Shown in pieces: positions 35,670-45,372 of a DNA stretch of 64,000 bases (positions are counted from its first letter, which is position 1; every line of letters starts with the position of its first letter). The notes under the pieces are model-generated. The model saw nothing but the letters and a program-made list of their open reading frames with translations. It made no database searches and was not told the DNA's origin. Both the position numbers and the translations under genes were made by a program. The stretch is taken from the NCBI RefSeq assembly GCF_014596565.1, contig NZ_NOIN01000003.1, positions 1 to 64,000 of the forward strand, read 5' to 3'. The DNA comes from Pseudomonas sp. PSB18 (lineage in GTDB: Bacteria > Pseudomonadota > Gammaproteobacteria > Pseudomonadales > Pseudomonadaceae).

Positions 35670-36701
35670 ATGACCGTCCCCAAGAACGATAAGAATACCC
35701 GCACCACCGGTCGCCCCACGCTCAACGAAGTCGCACGCCTGGCCGGTGTCAGCCCCATCACCGCCTCCCGTGCCCTGCGCGGCGTCAGCACCGTGGCCAC
35801 CGATCTGGTGGAAAAAGTCCGACAGGCGGCCCAGGAACTCAATTATGTCGTCAATCCCGCCGCCCGCGCCCTGGCTTCGGCCCAGAGCCATTCGGTGGTG
35901 GTGTTGGTGCCGTCGCTGTCCAACCTGTTGTTCATCGACACCCTCGAAGCCATTCATCGTGTCTTGAGGCCCAAGGGCTTCGAAGTGGTGATCGGCAACT
36001 ATCACTACTCCCGCGACGAAGAAGAAGACCTGCTGCGCAACTACATGGCCTATCAGCCCCGGGGACTGCTGCTGACCGGTTTCGACCGTACCGAAAGCGC
36101 CCGCCGCATGATCGAGGCCAGCAACATTCCGTGTGTCTACATGATGGAGCTGGACCCCGGGGCGGGGCTCAACTGCGTCGGCTTTTCCCAGCTCAAGGCC
36201 GGCGAGACGGCGGCCGAGCACCTGATCTCCCGCGGTCGTAAACGCCTGGCCTACATCGGCGCCCAACTGGACCAGCGCACCTTGTTACGCGGCGAAGGCT
36301 TTCGCCGGGCCCTGCAACAGGCCGGGCTGTACGACCCGGACCTGGAGCTGCTGACGCCGCGCCCGTCATCGGTGGGCCTGGGCGGCGAGTTGTTCCTGCA
36401 ACTGCTGGCCAGCCACCCGGATGTCGACGCGATTTTCTTCGGCAACGACGACCTCGCCCATGGGGCCCTGTTCGAAGCCTTGCGCTGCGGCATCAGGATT
36501 CCCGAACAGATCTCGGTGCTCGGCTTCAACGACCTGCCCGCCTCGGCCCACATGGTGCCGCGCCTGAGCAGCATCAGCACACCACGGGAGGCCATCGGCC
36601 GCCGTGCCGCCGAACAGATGCTGACGTTGATGGCAGGCAACCGCATCGCCCAACCCGTGGTGGACATGGGCTTCGAACTCAAGATTCGCGAAAGCACCTG
36701 A
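35670..36701 (+). CDS. gntR: LacI-family gluconate repressor GntR
   Basis: A 343-aa LacI-type repressor, the length of the P. aeruginosa protein. The N-terminal HTH is TLNEVARLAGVSPITASRAL (about residues 17-36), then the hinge helix NPAARALASAQSHSV and a periplasmic-binding-protein-like core (GFNDLPASAHMVPRLSSIST). ATG 35670 is chosen; a TTG five codons upstream also fits the frame. Gluconate or 6-phosphogluconate is the expected inducer. It is divergent from gntK with boxes before all three gnt genes. Confidence 0.94.
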   Translation: MTVPKNDKNTRTTGRPTLNEVARLAGVSPITASRALRGVSTVATDLVEKVRQAAQELNYVVNPAARALASAQSHSVVVLVPSLSNLLFIDTLEAIHRVLRPKGFEVVIGNYHYSRDEEEDLLRNYMAYQPRGLLLTGFDRTESARRMIEASNIPCVYMMELDPGAGLNCVGFSQLKAGETAAEHLISRGRKRLAYIGAQLDQRTLLRGEGFRRALQQAGLYDPDLELLTPRPSSVGLGGELFLQLLASHPDVDAIFFGNDDLAHGALFEALRCGIRIPEQISVLGFNDLPASAHMVPRLSSISTPREAIGRRAAEQMLTLMAGNRIAQPVVDMGFELKIREST

Positions 36702-36867
36702 TCCCCGTACAGCGACGCCGAAGCGGTCGATCCCTGCCGGTCAACGGCAAGGGCTGGCCGTTTCGCCTCGCCTCGTGCCCCTACAGCCCTTGAAACCCGA
36801 GGGTCCGGGCGGTCGGCATGGGAATTGCTCCTGCCCATCGCTCAGCCATTACCTACAGGTATCCATC

Positions 36868-37419
36868 ATGTTGGTCAGTGCCAAACAGCAAGCGATGATT
36901 CTGCCGCTCAAGCGTCCGGGCGAGGACCCGACCGCCGACGCTGCCAGCGGCCTGCAAAGCGCCGCGTTACAGGCGTTGCGCGATAACGTCCAGGCCCAGG
37001 CCAACCAAGGCAATGCCCAGGTCCGGGAGTCCGCCACCCAACAGGCCACGCAGCAGGTCAATGCCGCCACCGCCATCAGCGACAACATCGATGAGGCGTT
37101 CGCCAAGACCCGCGTACAGTTGCAGACCGCTGCTTCCCAGGATGCCCCGACGAGCCAGACCGACAGTTCGGCACTGAAGGATTTCAAGGACTACATGAGC
37201 AAGACGCCAGAAGAACGCCTGCGTGATTCCATTCTCGCGGAGATGGGCATCAGCGAAGAAGAATACGAGGCCATGCCACCCGAGAAGCAATTGGCGGTCG
37301 GCCAGGAAATTGCCCAGCGCATGCAAGACAAGTCCGCCATGGCGCAGATGGAAAAAGCCCAGGAGCACCGCAACACCGGCGATAAGGATCCGGCCGCGAC
37401 ACTCCTCGCGTCGCTCTGA
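36868..37419 (+). CDS. Conserved Pseudomonas hypothetical protein, helical
   Basis: A 183-aa soluble protein from ATG 36868 (MLVSAKQQAMILPLKRPGED). It is rich in Ala/Gln, probably mostly helical with a disordered middle (ATQQATQQVNAATAISDNID), and has a more conserved-looking C-terminal block DYMSKTPEERLRDSILAEMG and GISEEEYEAMPPEKQLAVGQ. No signal peptide or membrane helix. I do not recognise a function. It stands alone between gntR and a GNAT gene. Confidence 0.8.
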   Translation: MLVSAKQQAMILPLKRPGEDPTADAASGLQSAALQALRDNVQAQANQGNAQVRESATQQATQQVNAATAISDNIDEAFAKTRVQLQTAASQDAPTSQTDSSALKDFKDYMSKTPEERLRDSILAEMGISEEEYEAMPPEKQLAVGQEIAQRMQDKSAMAQMEKAQEHRNTGDKDPAATLLASL

Positions 37420-37459
37420 GCTTGCCGGCGGCCAGCAGATGAGGCGCCGGAGTGCAAAA

Positions 37460-37490
37460 CCTGTGGGGAGCAAAGCTTGCTCCCCACAGG
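37460..37490. repeat. Single REP palindrome, possibly the terminator of the hypothetical gene
   Basis: CCTGTGGGGAGCAAAGC and GCTTGCTCCCCACAGG form a near-perfect 31-bp palindrome 40 bases after the stop at 37419; it is a singlet, not a paired REPIN, and is followed by TTTATC. Confidence 0.75.
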
Positions 37491-37545
37491 TTTATCGAAA
37501 CGTGTTCCTTTATAATCTGCCCTCCTCCCCCTCCACGACGTTGCC

Positions 37546-37968
37546 ATGTCCGAAATCCGCTATGCGCTGCTCGATGAACCGCTGTGGCCGCTGATGAACA
37601 AGTTTTACCGCGCCCATCAATCTTCGATGAAAGCCGTGCGGGACGCGCAGCTGTGGGTGGCGAAGCGGGATGACATCGTCGCGGCCCTTTGCTTGCGATC
37701 GGTGTCGGGTGGGCACTGGTTGACGGGGTTGTTTGTCGACCCGGCACACCGCGGCAAAGGTATTGCAGCGGGATTGATCAGCGAAGCGGTGAAAGCCGTG
37801 GACGCACCGGTGTGGCTGTTCTGCCACCCGGAACTGCGCGGGTTCTATGAGCGGCACGGCTTCACGTTCGATCCCGCCCTGCCCTATGCGATGGCCGAGC
37901 GCCTGAGCCGGTATGCCCGCAGCAAGCCGATGATTGCGATGGGGTTGGAGCCGGGAACCGGATCCTGA
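37546..37968 (+). CDS. GNAT-family acetyltransferase
   Basis: A 140-aa protein from ATG 37546 (MSEIRYALLDEPLWPLMNKF). Motif A is LTGLFVDPAHRGKGIAAGLI (about residues 59-78, with the R-G-K-G acetyl-CoA loop), followed by LFCHPELRGFYERHGFTF. It is a compact GNAT of unknown substrate and monocistronic by spacing. Confidence 0.86.
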   Translation: MSEIRYALLDEPLWPLMNKFYRAHQSSMKAVRDAQLWVAKRDDIVAALCLRSVSGGHWLTGLFVDPAHRGKGIAAGLISEAVKAVDAPVWLFCHPELRGFYERHGFTFDPALPYAMAERLSRYARSKPMIAMGLEPGTGS

Positions 37969-37973
37969 TGCCC

Positions 37974-38063
37974 TGTGGAAGCGAGCCTGCTCGCGAAGGC
38001 GGCAGGACATTCCACAACGATGCAAGCTGCCCCACCGCTATCGCGAGCAGGCTCGCTCCCACA
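37974..38063. repeat. REPIN, GTGGGAGCGAGCCTGCTCGCG family
   Basis: TGTGGAAGCGAGCCTGCTCG and CGAGCAGGCTCGCTCCCACA around a ~50-bp spacer, between the convergent GNAT gene and def. The left unit has one substitution (GGAAGC for GGGAGC). Confidence 0.85.
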
Positions 38064-38081
38064 AGGGATGGAGGTGAATGT

Positions 38082-38621
38082 TCAGTCGTCGGCCGTCGGA
38101 TCCAGATCCGGGAACATCACTTCGGTAAACCCGAACTTGCTGAAGTCGGTGATCCGCGACGGGTACAAGCGCCCGATCAGGTGGTCGCATTCATGCTGCA
38201 CCACCCGCGCATGGAAGCCCGAGGCGGTCCGCACGATCGGCTCGCCCTTGGGATCGAAGCCTTCGTAACGGATGTGCTGGTAACGATCGACCGCCCCGCG
38301 CAGACCAGGCACCGACAGACAACCTTCGAAGCCTTCTTCCATCAGTGGGCTCAGCGGCGTGATCAGCGGGTTGATCAGGATGGTCTGGGGCACGGCCTCC
38401 GCATCGGGGTAACGCTCGCTGTGTTCGAAGCCGAAAATCACCAGCTGCAGGTCCACACCGATCTGCGGCGCCGCCAGGCCGACGCCACCGACGCTTTCCA
38501 TGGTCTGGAACATGTCGTCGATCAATTGCCACAGCTCCGGGGTATCGAACATCTGCGGCGGAACCGGCGGAGCGATACGCAGCAGGCGCGCATCGCCCAT
38601 CTTGAGTATTTCTCGAATCAT
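38082..38621 (-). CDS. def: Peptide deformylase (second def-type gene)
   Basis: Removes the formyl group from nascent N-terminal Met. The 179-aa protein has the three PDF motifs: [10 protein letters not shown] at 46-55, EGCLSVPG with Cys101, and QHECDHLIG with His143, Glu144 and His147. Motif 3 has Cys at the variable position (HECDH). Pseudomonads usually carry more than one def; this copy is not next to fmt, so it is likely the additional one. It overlaps the YihY-family gene by four bases (ATGA) and is cotranslated with it. Confidence 0.93.
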   Translation of the reverse strand: MIREILKMGDARLLRIAPPVPPQMFDTPELWQLIDDMFQTMESVGGVGLAAPQIGVDLQLVIFGFEHSERYPDAEAVPQTILINPLITPLSPLMEEGFEGCLSVPGLRGAVDRYQHIRYEGFDPKGEPIVRTASGFHARVVQHECDHLIGRLYPSRITDFSKFGFTEVMFPDLDPTADD

Positions 38622-39577
38622 GGTCGGGCTTCTTCTGCGTTCGGATCGGTGTCCGGTTTGATGGAGTGGTCGCGCGCCAGCCCCGAGACATGCTGTTTCC
38701 AGTGCTCGTCCGGCACCTTCTCACCAGGGTCCTTGCCTTCGGCGGACATGTGTTCGATCACCGCGTTCATCTCCGCCCCCAGCAGCAGCACCGCCGCCGA
38801 GATATAGAAGTACAGCAGCAACACGATGATCGCGCCGATACTGCCATACATGGCGTTGTAGTTGGCAAAGGTCTTGACGTAAAAAGCGAAGCCCAGGGAG
38901 GCGATGATCCAAACCACCACGGCCAGCACCGAGCCCGGCGTGATGAAGCGGAACTCTTGCTTCACGTCAGGCATCACGTAGTAGATCAACGCCACCGCCA
39001 CCATCAACAGGATCACGATCACCGGCCAGCGCACGATCGTCCAGAGCGTGACGATGAACTCCTCCAACCCGACCTGGGCCGCAATCCATTCCATCACCTG
39101 CGGCCCGAGGACCATCAGTGCCGCCGCGATGAGCAGCATGCCGGCGATGCCGACGGTGTAGAAGATCGACAGCGGAAAGCGCTTCCAGGCCGGACGCCCC
39201 TCGACCACGTCGTAGGCGGCATTCATGGCGCTCATCATCAGCCGCACCCCGGCCGAGGCGGTCCACAACGCAACCACGATACCCACCGACAGCAGCCCGC
39301 CCTTGGATTGCTGGAGCTGGTCGATCACCGGGTTGACCTGCTCCAGCGCCTGGGGCGGCAACACCAGCTCCGACTGCAGGCGCAGCCACGAGAAGAAATC
39401 CGGCAGATGCAGGAAGCCGATCAGCGCGATCAGGAAGAGGATGAAAGGAAACAGGGAAAACAGCATCTGGTAGGCCAGTGCCGAGGCATAGGTCGACATC
39501 TCGTCGTCGAGAAACTCGGTCACCGTACGCATCATCACGCGATGCAAAGGCAAGCCTTTCATGTCCGGAAATATCAT
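38618..39577 (-). CDS. YihY/UPF0761-family inner-membrane protein
   Basis: A 319-aa membrane protein from ATG 39577 with AAAGGAGA six bases upstream ([20 protein letters not shown]). About six hydrophobic segments and the YihY/BrkB block [20 protein letters not shown] and [20 protein letters not shown] are visible. The family was once called ribonuclease BN in error; its function is still uncertain. The C-terminal ~35 residues are charged and cytosolic. It is translationally coupled to def. Confidence 0.88.
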   Translation of the reverse strand: MIFPDMKGLPLHRVMMRTVTEFLDDEMSTYASALAYQMLFSLFPFILFLIALIGFLHLPDFFSWLRLQSELVLPPQALEQVNPVIDQLQQSKGGLLSVGIVVALWTASAGVRLMMSAMNAAYDVVEGRPAWKRFPLSIFYTVGIAGMLLIAAALMVLGPQVMEWIAAQVGLEEFIVTLWTIVRWPVIVILLMVAVALIYYVMPDVKQEFRFITPGSVLAVVVWIIASLGFAFYVKTFANYNAMYGSIGAIIVLLLYFYISAAVLLLGAEMNAVIEHMSAEGKDPGEKVPDEHWKQHVSGLARDHSIKPDTDPNAEEARP

Positions 39578-39813
39578 GAGCGTCTCCTTTCGCCGCAAAA
39601 AAGGGGTCGCGTGGCGACTCAAGGGGCGTTTTTTACCTCAAAGTAGCCTGTTTGGCGACTTTGGGACAATCTCATCCCGACGCTGAATTGACCAATGCCC
39701 CACAGCGCAAGTTTCATTCTTCGCACCGGCAGGGCTTTATGTTTGCCCGGCAACCGTCGAGAATGCCTCACGTATTCAGGCCCGGCCCGAAGCTTTAATC
39801 CCGTAGGAACGTT

Positions 39814-40191
39814 ATGAAACTCGATAAGAAGCAGGCCATCGCCCGCAGAAACCAGGAATTGGGCGGCGCCGTCCTGGGTGTCAATAACTGCCATTTCAGC
39901 GAATTGAACCGCAACCGCAACATCTTCTGGTTCAACATCCCGGTGACCCGCCTGGCGGTCGGCCAGTACGAATGGATTCATCTGCTGCTGCACACCCCCG
40001 CCACCGACGAGTTGCTGCACCTGAAAGTGCCGACCGTGTTCCTGCGGGAAAAGCTGGAAGGCCTGGAAGTGCGCAACCAGGGCAAGCGCAAGGCCGCCCT
40101 GAGCCTGGAGCTGAGCGCCGACAAGGACTCGTACCTGCAGGACATGCGACCGGGTGGCACCAACCTGGATTTTGCGCAGTTCAGGTTGTAA
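39814..40191 (+). CDS. Conserved hypothetical protein, 125 aa
   Basis: From ATG 39814 (MKLDKKQAIARRNQELGGAV). It appears to be a small soluble alpha/beta protein with aromatic-rich strands (IFWFNIPVTRLAVGQYEWIH) and charged helices (PTVFLREKLEGLEVRNQGKR). No catalytic motif, signal peptide or membrane helix. I do not recognise a family. It is convergent with fadD1 across a REPIN and a terminator. Confidence 0.78.
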   Translation: MKLDKKQAIARRNQELGGAVLGVNNCHFSELNRNRNIFWFNIPVTRLAVGQYEWIHLLLHTPATDELLHLKVPTVFLREKLEGLEVRNQGKRKAALSLELSADKDSYLQDMRPGGTNLDFAQFRL

Positions 40192-40223
40192 CCCCGGCCG
40201 CCGACGTATGCAGCTTGGGATTA

Positions 40224-40310
40224 TGTGGGAGCAAGGCTTGCCCGCGATGAAGGCACCACGACGCTAAGCGGACCGAATCAACCTCATCGCGGGCAAGCCT
40301 TGCTCCCACA
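40224..40310. repeat. REPIN, GTGGGAGCAAGGCTTGCCCG family
   Basis: TGTGGGAGCAAGGCTTGCCC and complement GGGCAAGCCTTGCTCCCACA around a ~45-bp spacer. Confidence 0.88.
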
Positions 40311-40350
40311 GTTCACTCCCACACGGCGTCGCTTCAAGTAGCCACCCAAC

Positions 40351-40379
40351 AAAAAGCCCCGCTTCAGCGGGGCTTTTTG
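40351..40379. terminator. Bidirectional intrinsic terminator of fadD1
   Basis: AAAAAGCCCCGCTTCAGCGG then GGCTTTTT forms a GC-rich stem with A and T flanks, 14 bases after the fadD1 stop. Confidence 0.92.
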
Positions 40380-40392
40380 TTTACACGCAATA

Positions 40393-42084
40393 CTACTTCT
40401 TCAAGCCCAACTTCCTGAGCTCTTCATCCCGCAATTCACGCCGCAGGATCTTGCCCACATTGGTGGTCGGCAACGCATCGCGGAACTCGACCGCCTTGGG
40501 CACCTTGTAGCCGGTAACGTTGGCGCGCATGTGCTCCATCACTTGCTCCTTGGTCAGCGTGGCGCCTGGCCGGACGACGATGAAGATCTTGATCGCCTCG
40601 CCGGATTTCTCGTCCGGCACACCGATGGCGGCGCACTGCAGCACGCCCGGCAGGGTCGCCAGCACGTCCTCCAGTTCGTTGGGGTACACGTTGAAGCCAG
40701 AGATCAGGATCATGTCTTTCTTGCGATCGACAATGCGCATGTAGCCGTCCGGCTGGATCAACGCGATGTCGCCGGTCTTGAGCCAGCCTTCGCTGTCGAG
40801 GATTTCGTCGGTGGCCTCCTGGCGCTGCCAGTAGCCCTTCATCACCTGCGGACCTTTCACACACAGCTCGCCGACTTCGCCCAGGGGCAGTTCGACGCCT
40901 GCATCGTTGATGACCTTGCACAGCGTCGACGGTACCGGAATGCCGATGGTGCCGACCTGGATGTTCTGGATCGGGTTGACCGTGGCCACCGGGCTGGTTT
41001 CAGTCATGCCATAGCCTTCGCAGATCGGGCAACCGGTGACCGCTTTCCAGCGCTCGGCAGCGGCCAGTTGCAGGGCCATGCCGCCGGACAAGGTGACTTT
41101 CAACGCGGAGAAATCCAGCTTGCGGAAACCTTCGTTGTTGCACAACGCCACGAACAGGGTATTGAGGCCGACGAAACCGCTGAACTTCCACTTCGACAGT
41201 TCCTTGACCATCGCCGGAAGGTCGCGCGGGTTGCTGATCAGGATGTTGTGGTTGCCGATCAGCATCATCGCCATGCAATGGAAGGTGAAGGCATAGATGT
41301 GGTACAGCGGCAGCGGCGTGATCAGCACTTCGCAGCCTTCATTGAGGTTGGAGCCCATCAGCGCCTTGCATTGCAGCATGTTCGCCACCAGGTTGCGGTG
41401 GCTCAGCATCGCTCCCTTGGCCACGCCGGTGGTGCCACCGGTGTACTGCAACACGGCCACTTCATCACTGCCCGGGTTGGCTTCGGTCACTGGCCGGCCG
41501 TGGCCCTTGCTCAACACGTCGTTGAACTTGACGGCCTTGGGCAGGTGATACGCCGGGACCATCTTCTTGACGTACTTGATCACGCTGTTGATCAACAGCC
41601 GCTTGAGCGGCGGCAACAGGTCGGCCACCTCGGTGACGATGACGTGCTTGACGCCGGTCTTCGGCACCACGGTCTCGGCCAGGTGCGCCATGTTCGCCAG
41701 GCACACCAGTGCCTTGGCGCCGGAGTCGTTGAACTGATGCTCCATTTCCCGCGCGGTGTACAGCGGGTTGGTATTGACCACGATAAGGCCGGCGCGAATC
41801 GCCCCGAACACCGCCACCGGGTATTGCAGAACGTTAGGCAATTGCACGGCGATTCGATCGCCCGGCTGCAAATCGGTATGCTGTTGCAGATAGGCGGCAA
41901 AGGCACCGGACAATTCGTACAGTTCACCGTAGGTGATTGTCTTGCCGAGGTTGCTGAATGCCGGCTTGTCGGCGAAGCGTTGGCAGGACTGCTTCAACAC
42001 CGCCTGAATATTCGGATACTCGTCTGGATTGATGTCGGCAGCAATCCCAGCTGGGTACTTATCCTTCCAAAAGTCTTCAATCAT
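40393..42084 (-). CDS. fadD1: Long-chain acyl-CoA synthetase FadD1
   Basis: Activates fatty acids to acyl-CoA for beta-oxidation at the inner membrane. The 563-aa ANL enzyme has the AMP-binding motif YTGGTTGVAKGAML near residue 210, then GYGMTETSPVATVN and GWLKTGDIALIQPDGYMRIV with the C-terminal Lys loop near ALPTTNVGKILRREL. The start MIEDFWKDKYPAGIAADINP at ATG 42084 has GAGGAG upstream. It is tandem with fadD2 on the same strand, as in P. aeruginosa PA3299-PA3300; the ~390-bp gap suggests separate promoters. Confidence 0.94.
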   Translation of the reverse strand: MIEDFWKDKYPAGIAADINPDEYPNIQAVLKQSCQRFADKPAFSNLGKTITYGELYELSGAFAAYLQQHTDLQPGDRIAVQLPNVLQYPVAVFGAIRAGLIVVNTNPLYTAREMEHQFNDSGAKALVCLANMAHLAETVVPKTGVKHVIVTEVADLLPPLKRLLINSVIKYVKKMVPAYHLPKAVKFNDVLSKGHGRPVTEANPGSDEVAVLQYTGGTTGVAKGAMLSHRNLVANMLQCKALMGSNLNEGCEVLITPLPLYHIYAFTFHCMAMMLIGNHNILISNPRDLPAMVKELSKWKFSGFVGLNTLFVALCNNEGFRKLDFSALKVTLSGGMALQLAAAERWKAVTGCPICEGYGMTETSPVATVNPIQNIQVGTIGIPVPSTLCKVINDAGVELPLGEVGELCVKGPQVMKGYWQRQEATDEILDSEGWLKTGDIALIQPDGYMRIVDRKKDMILISGFNVYPNELEDVLATLPGVLQCAAIGVPDEKSGEAIKIFIVVRPGATLTKEQVMEHMRANVTGYKVPKAVEFRDALPTTNVGKILRRELRDEELRKLGLKK

Positions 42085-42360
42085 GGAAGCCCACTCCTCA
42101 GCAACGCGAATTCTCACCGCATTTGATGCGATTATTATTGGTGTGTTTGTTGGTGAATCTGGCTTGGATGAAGGCCGAGAAGTCACAAAAGCGCGCCGAG
42201 AGTAGCAGCTTTGCCCAGGGTCGACTAGAGCCAAAAGTGGCCGACATGGTCACTAATCCGACTCAAGAATATGCAATGGTCACTTTTAGAGTAAAAATTC
42301 TACGGACTTGTAGGAACGCTCTGAAACCGGCCGTCTTTTCTGTTTAAACCCCAAAACCAA
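42085..42360. other. fadD1 upstream region
   Basis: Promoter-containing gap. The sense strand carries CCAATAATAATCGC (42132-42139 core AATAATAA), an AAnAAnAA match ~48 nt before the fadD1 ATG; this is farther away than usual for Hfq/Crc control. No gene is supported. Confidence 0.4.
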
Positions 42361-42449
42361 TGTGGGAGCGAGCCTGCTCGCGATAGCGGTGTGTCAGCCA
42401 ATACTCACATGACTGATCCACCGTTATCGCGAGCAGGCTCGCTCCCACA
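42361..42449. repeat. REPIN, GTGGGAGCGAGCCTGCTCGCG family
   Basis: TGTGGGAGCGAGCCTGCTCG and complement with a ~30-bp spacer, between fadD2 and fadD1, probably marking the 3' end of the fadD2 mRNA. Confidence 0.88.
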
Positions 42450-42470
42450 AAGGTTCGCGTTTGGTCTACA

Positions 42471-44159
42471 TCAAGCGATATCGCGAAGTTCCCTGCGCAG
42501 GATCTTGCCCACCGGCGTCATCGGCAGCGAATCCCGCAACACGATGTGCTTGGGAATCTTGTAGCCGGTGAAGTTCTCCTTGCAGTAGGCCTTGAGTTCT
42601 TCGAGGCTGACGCCGGTCTCCCGCGCCACCACGAACAGTTTCACCGCCTCCCCCGAGCGCTCGTCCGGCACGCCGATCACCGCGCAATTGGCGACCTTCG
42701 GGTGGGCCATCACCACATCTTCGATTTCGTTGGGGTAAACGTTGAAACCCGAGACAATGATCATGTCCTTCTTGCGGTCGACGATCCGCACAAAACCGTC
42801 CGGGTCGATCACCGCGATGTCACCGGACTTGAACCAGCCCTCGCTGTCCAGCACTTCGGCAGTGGCCTCAGGCTTGTTCCAGTAGCCTTTCATGATCTGC
42901 GGCCCCTTGATGCACAGTTCGCCGCGCTCACCCAGGGGCTGTTCGATGCCGTCGTCGCTGATCACTTTCATGAGCGTGCCCGGCACGGGCATCCCCACCG
43001 TGCCCAGCCGGGATTTACCGCCATAGGGATTGGCACTCGCCACCGGTGAGGTTTCGGTCAGCCCATACCCTTCGGTAATGCCGCAACCGGTGATCTGTTG
43101 CCAGCGCTCGGCGGTGGCCTTGATCAACGCGGTGCCGCCGGAATTGGTGACCTTGAGGTGGGAAAAATCCAGGGTCTTGAAATCCGGGTGGTCCATCAGC
43201 GCCACGAACAGCGTGTTGAGCCCCAGCAATAACGAGAAACGCCAGTTCTTCAGCTCCTTGATGAAGCCCGCGATGTCCCGTGGATTGGTGATCAGCACGT
43301 TGTGGTTGCCGGTCACCATCATGCACATGCAGTTCGCCGTGAAAGCGTAGATATGGTACAGCGGCAGCGGCGCGATCATGACCTCCTGGCCTTCGCGCAG
43401 CAGCGGCTGGCCGTCATCGCCGAGCTGTCCCAGGCAGGCCCGGGCCTGCTGCATGTTGGCCACCAGGTTGCCGTGGGTCAGCATCGCGCCCTTCGCCAAC
43501 CCGGTGGTGCCGCCGGTGTATTGCAGCACCGCGATGTCGTCGAGGCTGACCTTCAATGGCTTGATGGCCTGGCCACGCCCCAGACGCAAGGCGCTCTTGA
43601 AGGAAATGGCCTGGGGCAGCGAATACGCCGGGACCATCTTCTTGACCTTGTTCACCACGGTGTTGACCAGCCAGCCCTTGGCGGTGGGCATCAGGTCGCC
43701 CATTTTCGCTTCGATCAGGTACTGCAGGTCCGTGTCGGGCATCACTTCCTGGACCTTGCTTCCGAACAGGTTCATGTACACCAGCGCCCGGGCACCGGAA
43801 TCCTTGAACTGGTGGCGCATTTCCCGCGGGGTGTACAGCGGGTTGGTGTTGACCACGATCAATCCGGCGCGCAAGGCACCGAAGACAGCAATCGGATATT
43901 GCAGGACATTGGGCATCTGCACCGCGATACGGTCACCAGGAACCAGATCGGTATGGGTTTGCAGGTAACCGGCAAAGGCTGCGCTATAGCGCTCGAGCTC
44001 GGCATACGTGAGGGTCACGCCCATGTTGCTGAACGCCGGGCGGTCGGCGAATTTCTTGCAGGAACGCTCGAACACCTCGATGACCGACTTATAGGCCCCG
44101 AGGTCGACATCCAGGGGCACGCCGGCCGGGCGTTTGTCATTCCAGAAATCAGGCTGCAT
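42471..44159 (-). CDS. fadD2: Long-chain acyl-CoA synthetase FadD2
   Basis: A 562-aa paralogue of FadD1 with the same motif order: YTGGTTGLAKGAMLTHGNLV, GYGLTETSPVASANPYG, GWFKSGDIAVIDPDGFVRIV and LPMTPVGKILRREL. It starts MQPDFWNDKRPAGVPLDVDL at ATG 44159. In P. aeruginosa FadD1 prefers long and FadD2 shorter chains; preference here is inferred from synteny only. It is divergent from the lipase-phaJ1 pair. Confidence 0.93.
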   Translation of the reverse strand: MQPDFWNDKRPAGVPLDVDLGAYKSVIEVFERSCKKFADRPAFSNMGVTLTYAELERYSAAFAGYLQTHTDLVPGDRIAVQMPNVLQYPIAVFGALRAGLIVVNTNPLYTPREMRHQFKDSGARALVYMNLFGSKVQEVMPDTDLQYLIEAKMGDLMPTAKGWLVNTVVNKVKKMVPAYSLPQAISFKSALRLGRGQAIKPLKVSLDDIAVLQYTGGTTGLAKGAMLTHGNLVANMQQARACLGQLGDDGQPLLREGQEVMIAPLPLYHIYAFTANCMCMMVTGNHNVLITNPRDIAGFIKELKNWRFSLLLGLNTLFVALMDHPDFKTLDFSHLKVTNSGGTALIKATAERWQQITGCGITEGYGLTETSPVASANPYGGKSRLGTVGMPVPGTLMKVISDDGIEQPLGERGELCIKGPQIMKGYWNKPEATAEVLDSEGWFKSGDIAVIDPDGFVRIVDRKKDMIIVSGFNVYPNEIEDVVMAHPKVANCAVIGVPDERSGEAVKLFVVARETGVSLEELKAYCKENFTGYKIPKHIVLRDSLPMTPVGKILRRELRDIA

Positions 44160-44383
44160 TGTTTTTATCCTCTTTACCTGAACCTATCCCGGGCCGCTTC
44201 TCTACGACTCGCAGAAGCGGAGCTCTTGGGACACTAGCAGCTCTGGCCAATCAGGCAAATACGGCAATTTGTGTCATAGATTGTGTGAATCTTGCCGCCT
44301 ACGTGTGGCCTGATCAGGCGAGACGCAACGGATGCGCTATACAATGGAGCAACATCGCGCCTGCGCCCATGTAAAGGATCGTC

Positions 44384-45328
44384 ATGATTCATCAAACGTT
44401 CTGGCTGACCGCAACCGACCACAGCCGCCTGTTCGTCAATCAGTGGTTGCCGGAAACCACGCCCAGGGCGGTAATCATGCTGGCCCACGGCATGGCCGAG
44501 CACAGCGGCCGCTATGAGCGCCTGGCCCAGGCCCTGTGCGACGAAGGCTACGGCGTTTACGCAGCGGACCTGCGCGGCCATGGCAAGACCGGCGAAGGGG
44601 CGATCCTGGGCCACTATGCCGACGAAGAGGGCTGGGCGAAGGTGGTCGGCGACCTGGCCAGCCTCAACCATTACATCGGCCAGCAACATCCCGACACGCC
44701 AATCGTGCTGCTGGGCCACAGCATGGGCAGCTACATTGCCCAAGCGTACCTGCTGCATCACAGCGCGAGCCTGCATGGGGCGATTCTCAGCGGGTCCAAT
44801 TTCCAACCGGTGGCGCTGTATCGCGCCGCCCGCCTGATTGCCCGCTTCGAACGCTGGCGCCAGGGCGCCACCGGGCGCAGCGCCTTGATCGACTGGCTGT
44901 CGTTCGGCAGTTTCAATCAGAAATTCAAACCGACCCGCACGCCCTTCGACTGGCTCAGCCGCGACCCGGCCGAGGTGGACAAGTACGTCCACGACCCACT
45001 GTGCGGCTTTCGTTGCAGCAATCAGCTGTGGGTCGACCTGCTTGGTGGCTTGCAGCAAATCAGCAAAGCGTCCAATCTCGCCCAGATCGATCCGGACCTG
45101 CCGTTGCTGGTCATTGGCGGTGAATGTGATCCGGTAAGCGACGGCAAGCGTCTCAAGGATCTGGCCGACGCCCTGCGCGCCGCCGGCAGCCAGCACTTGC
45201 AGTTGACGATTTATCCACAGGCCCGGCACGAATTGTTCAACGAAACCAACCGCGATGAAGTGACGGCCGATGTGCTGGCCTGGATCGCCCAGGCCCTGAA
45301 CCACAAGCGCCCGCCACGCAGCGAATAG
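44384..45328 (+). CDS. Alpha/beta-hydrolase, monoacylglycerol lipase-like (PA3301 orthologue)
   Basis: A 314-aa serine hydrolase from ATG 44384 with AAAGGA upstream. The oxyanion block is MLAHGMAEHSGRYERLAQAL, the nucleophile Ser113 lies in LLGHSMGSYIAQAY, the acid is probably in GGECDPVSDG, and the His in YPQARHELFNETNRDEV. It fits the Hydrolase_4 family of lysophospholipases/monoacylglycerol lipases and would release fatty acids for the adjacent FadD enzymes. No signal peptide, so it is cytosolic. Confidence 0.88.
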   Translation: MIHQTFWLTATDHSRLFVNQWLPETTPRAVIMLAHGMAEHSGRYERLAQALCDEGYGVYAADLRGHGKTGEGAILGHYADEEGWAKVVGDLASLNHYIGQQHPDTPIVLLGHSMGSYIAQAYLLHHSASLHGAILSGSNFQPVALYRAARLIARFERWRQGATGRSALIDWLSFGSFNQKFKPTRTPFDWLSRDPAEVDKYVHDPLCGFRCSNQLWVDLLGGLQQISKASNLAQIDPDLPLLVIGGECDPVSDGKRLKDLADALRAAGSQHLQLTIYPQARHELFNETNRDEVTADVLAWIAQALNHKRPPRSE

Positions 45329-45372
45329 CTTTCCAGCGTTTTTTCCATTACCCGCCATAGGATCGGAAACAG

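Noticed and set aside
44150..44168. AAAAACAA before fadD2 as an Hfq/Crc site
   Set aside because: It overlaps the start codon and is only one A-rich stretch; too weak to list.
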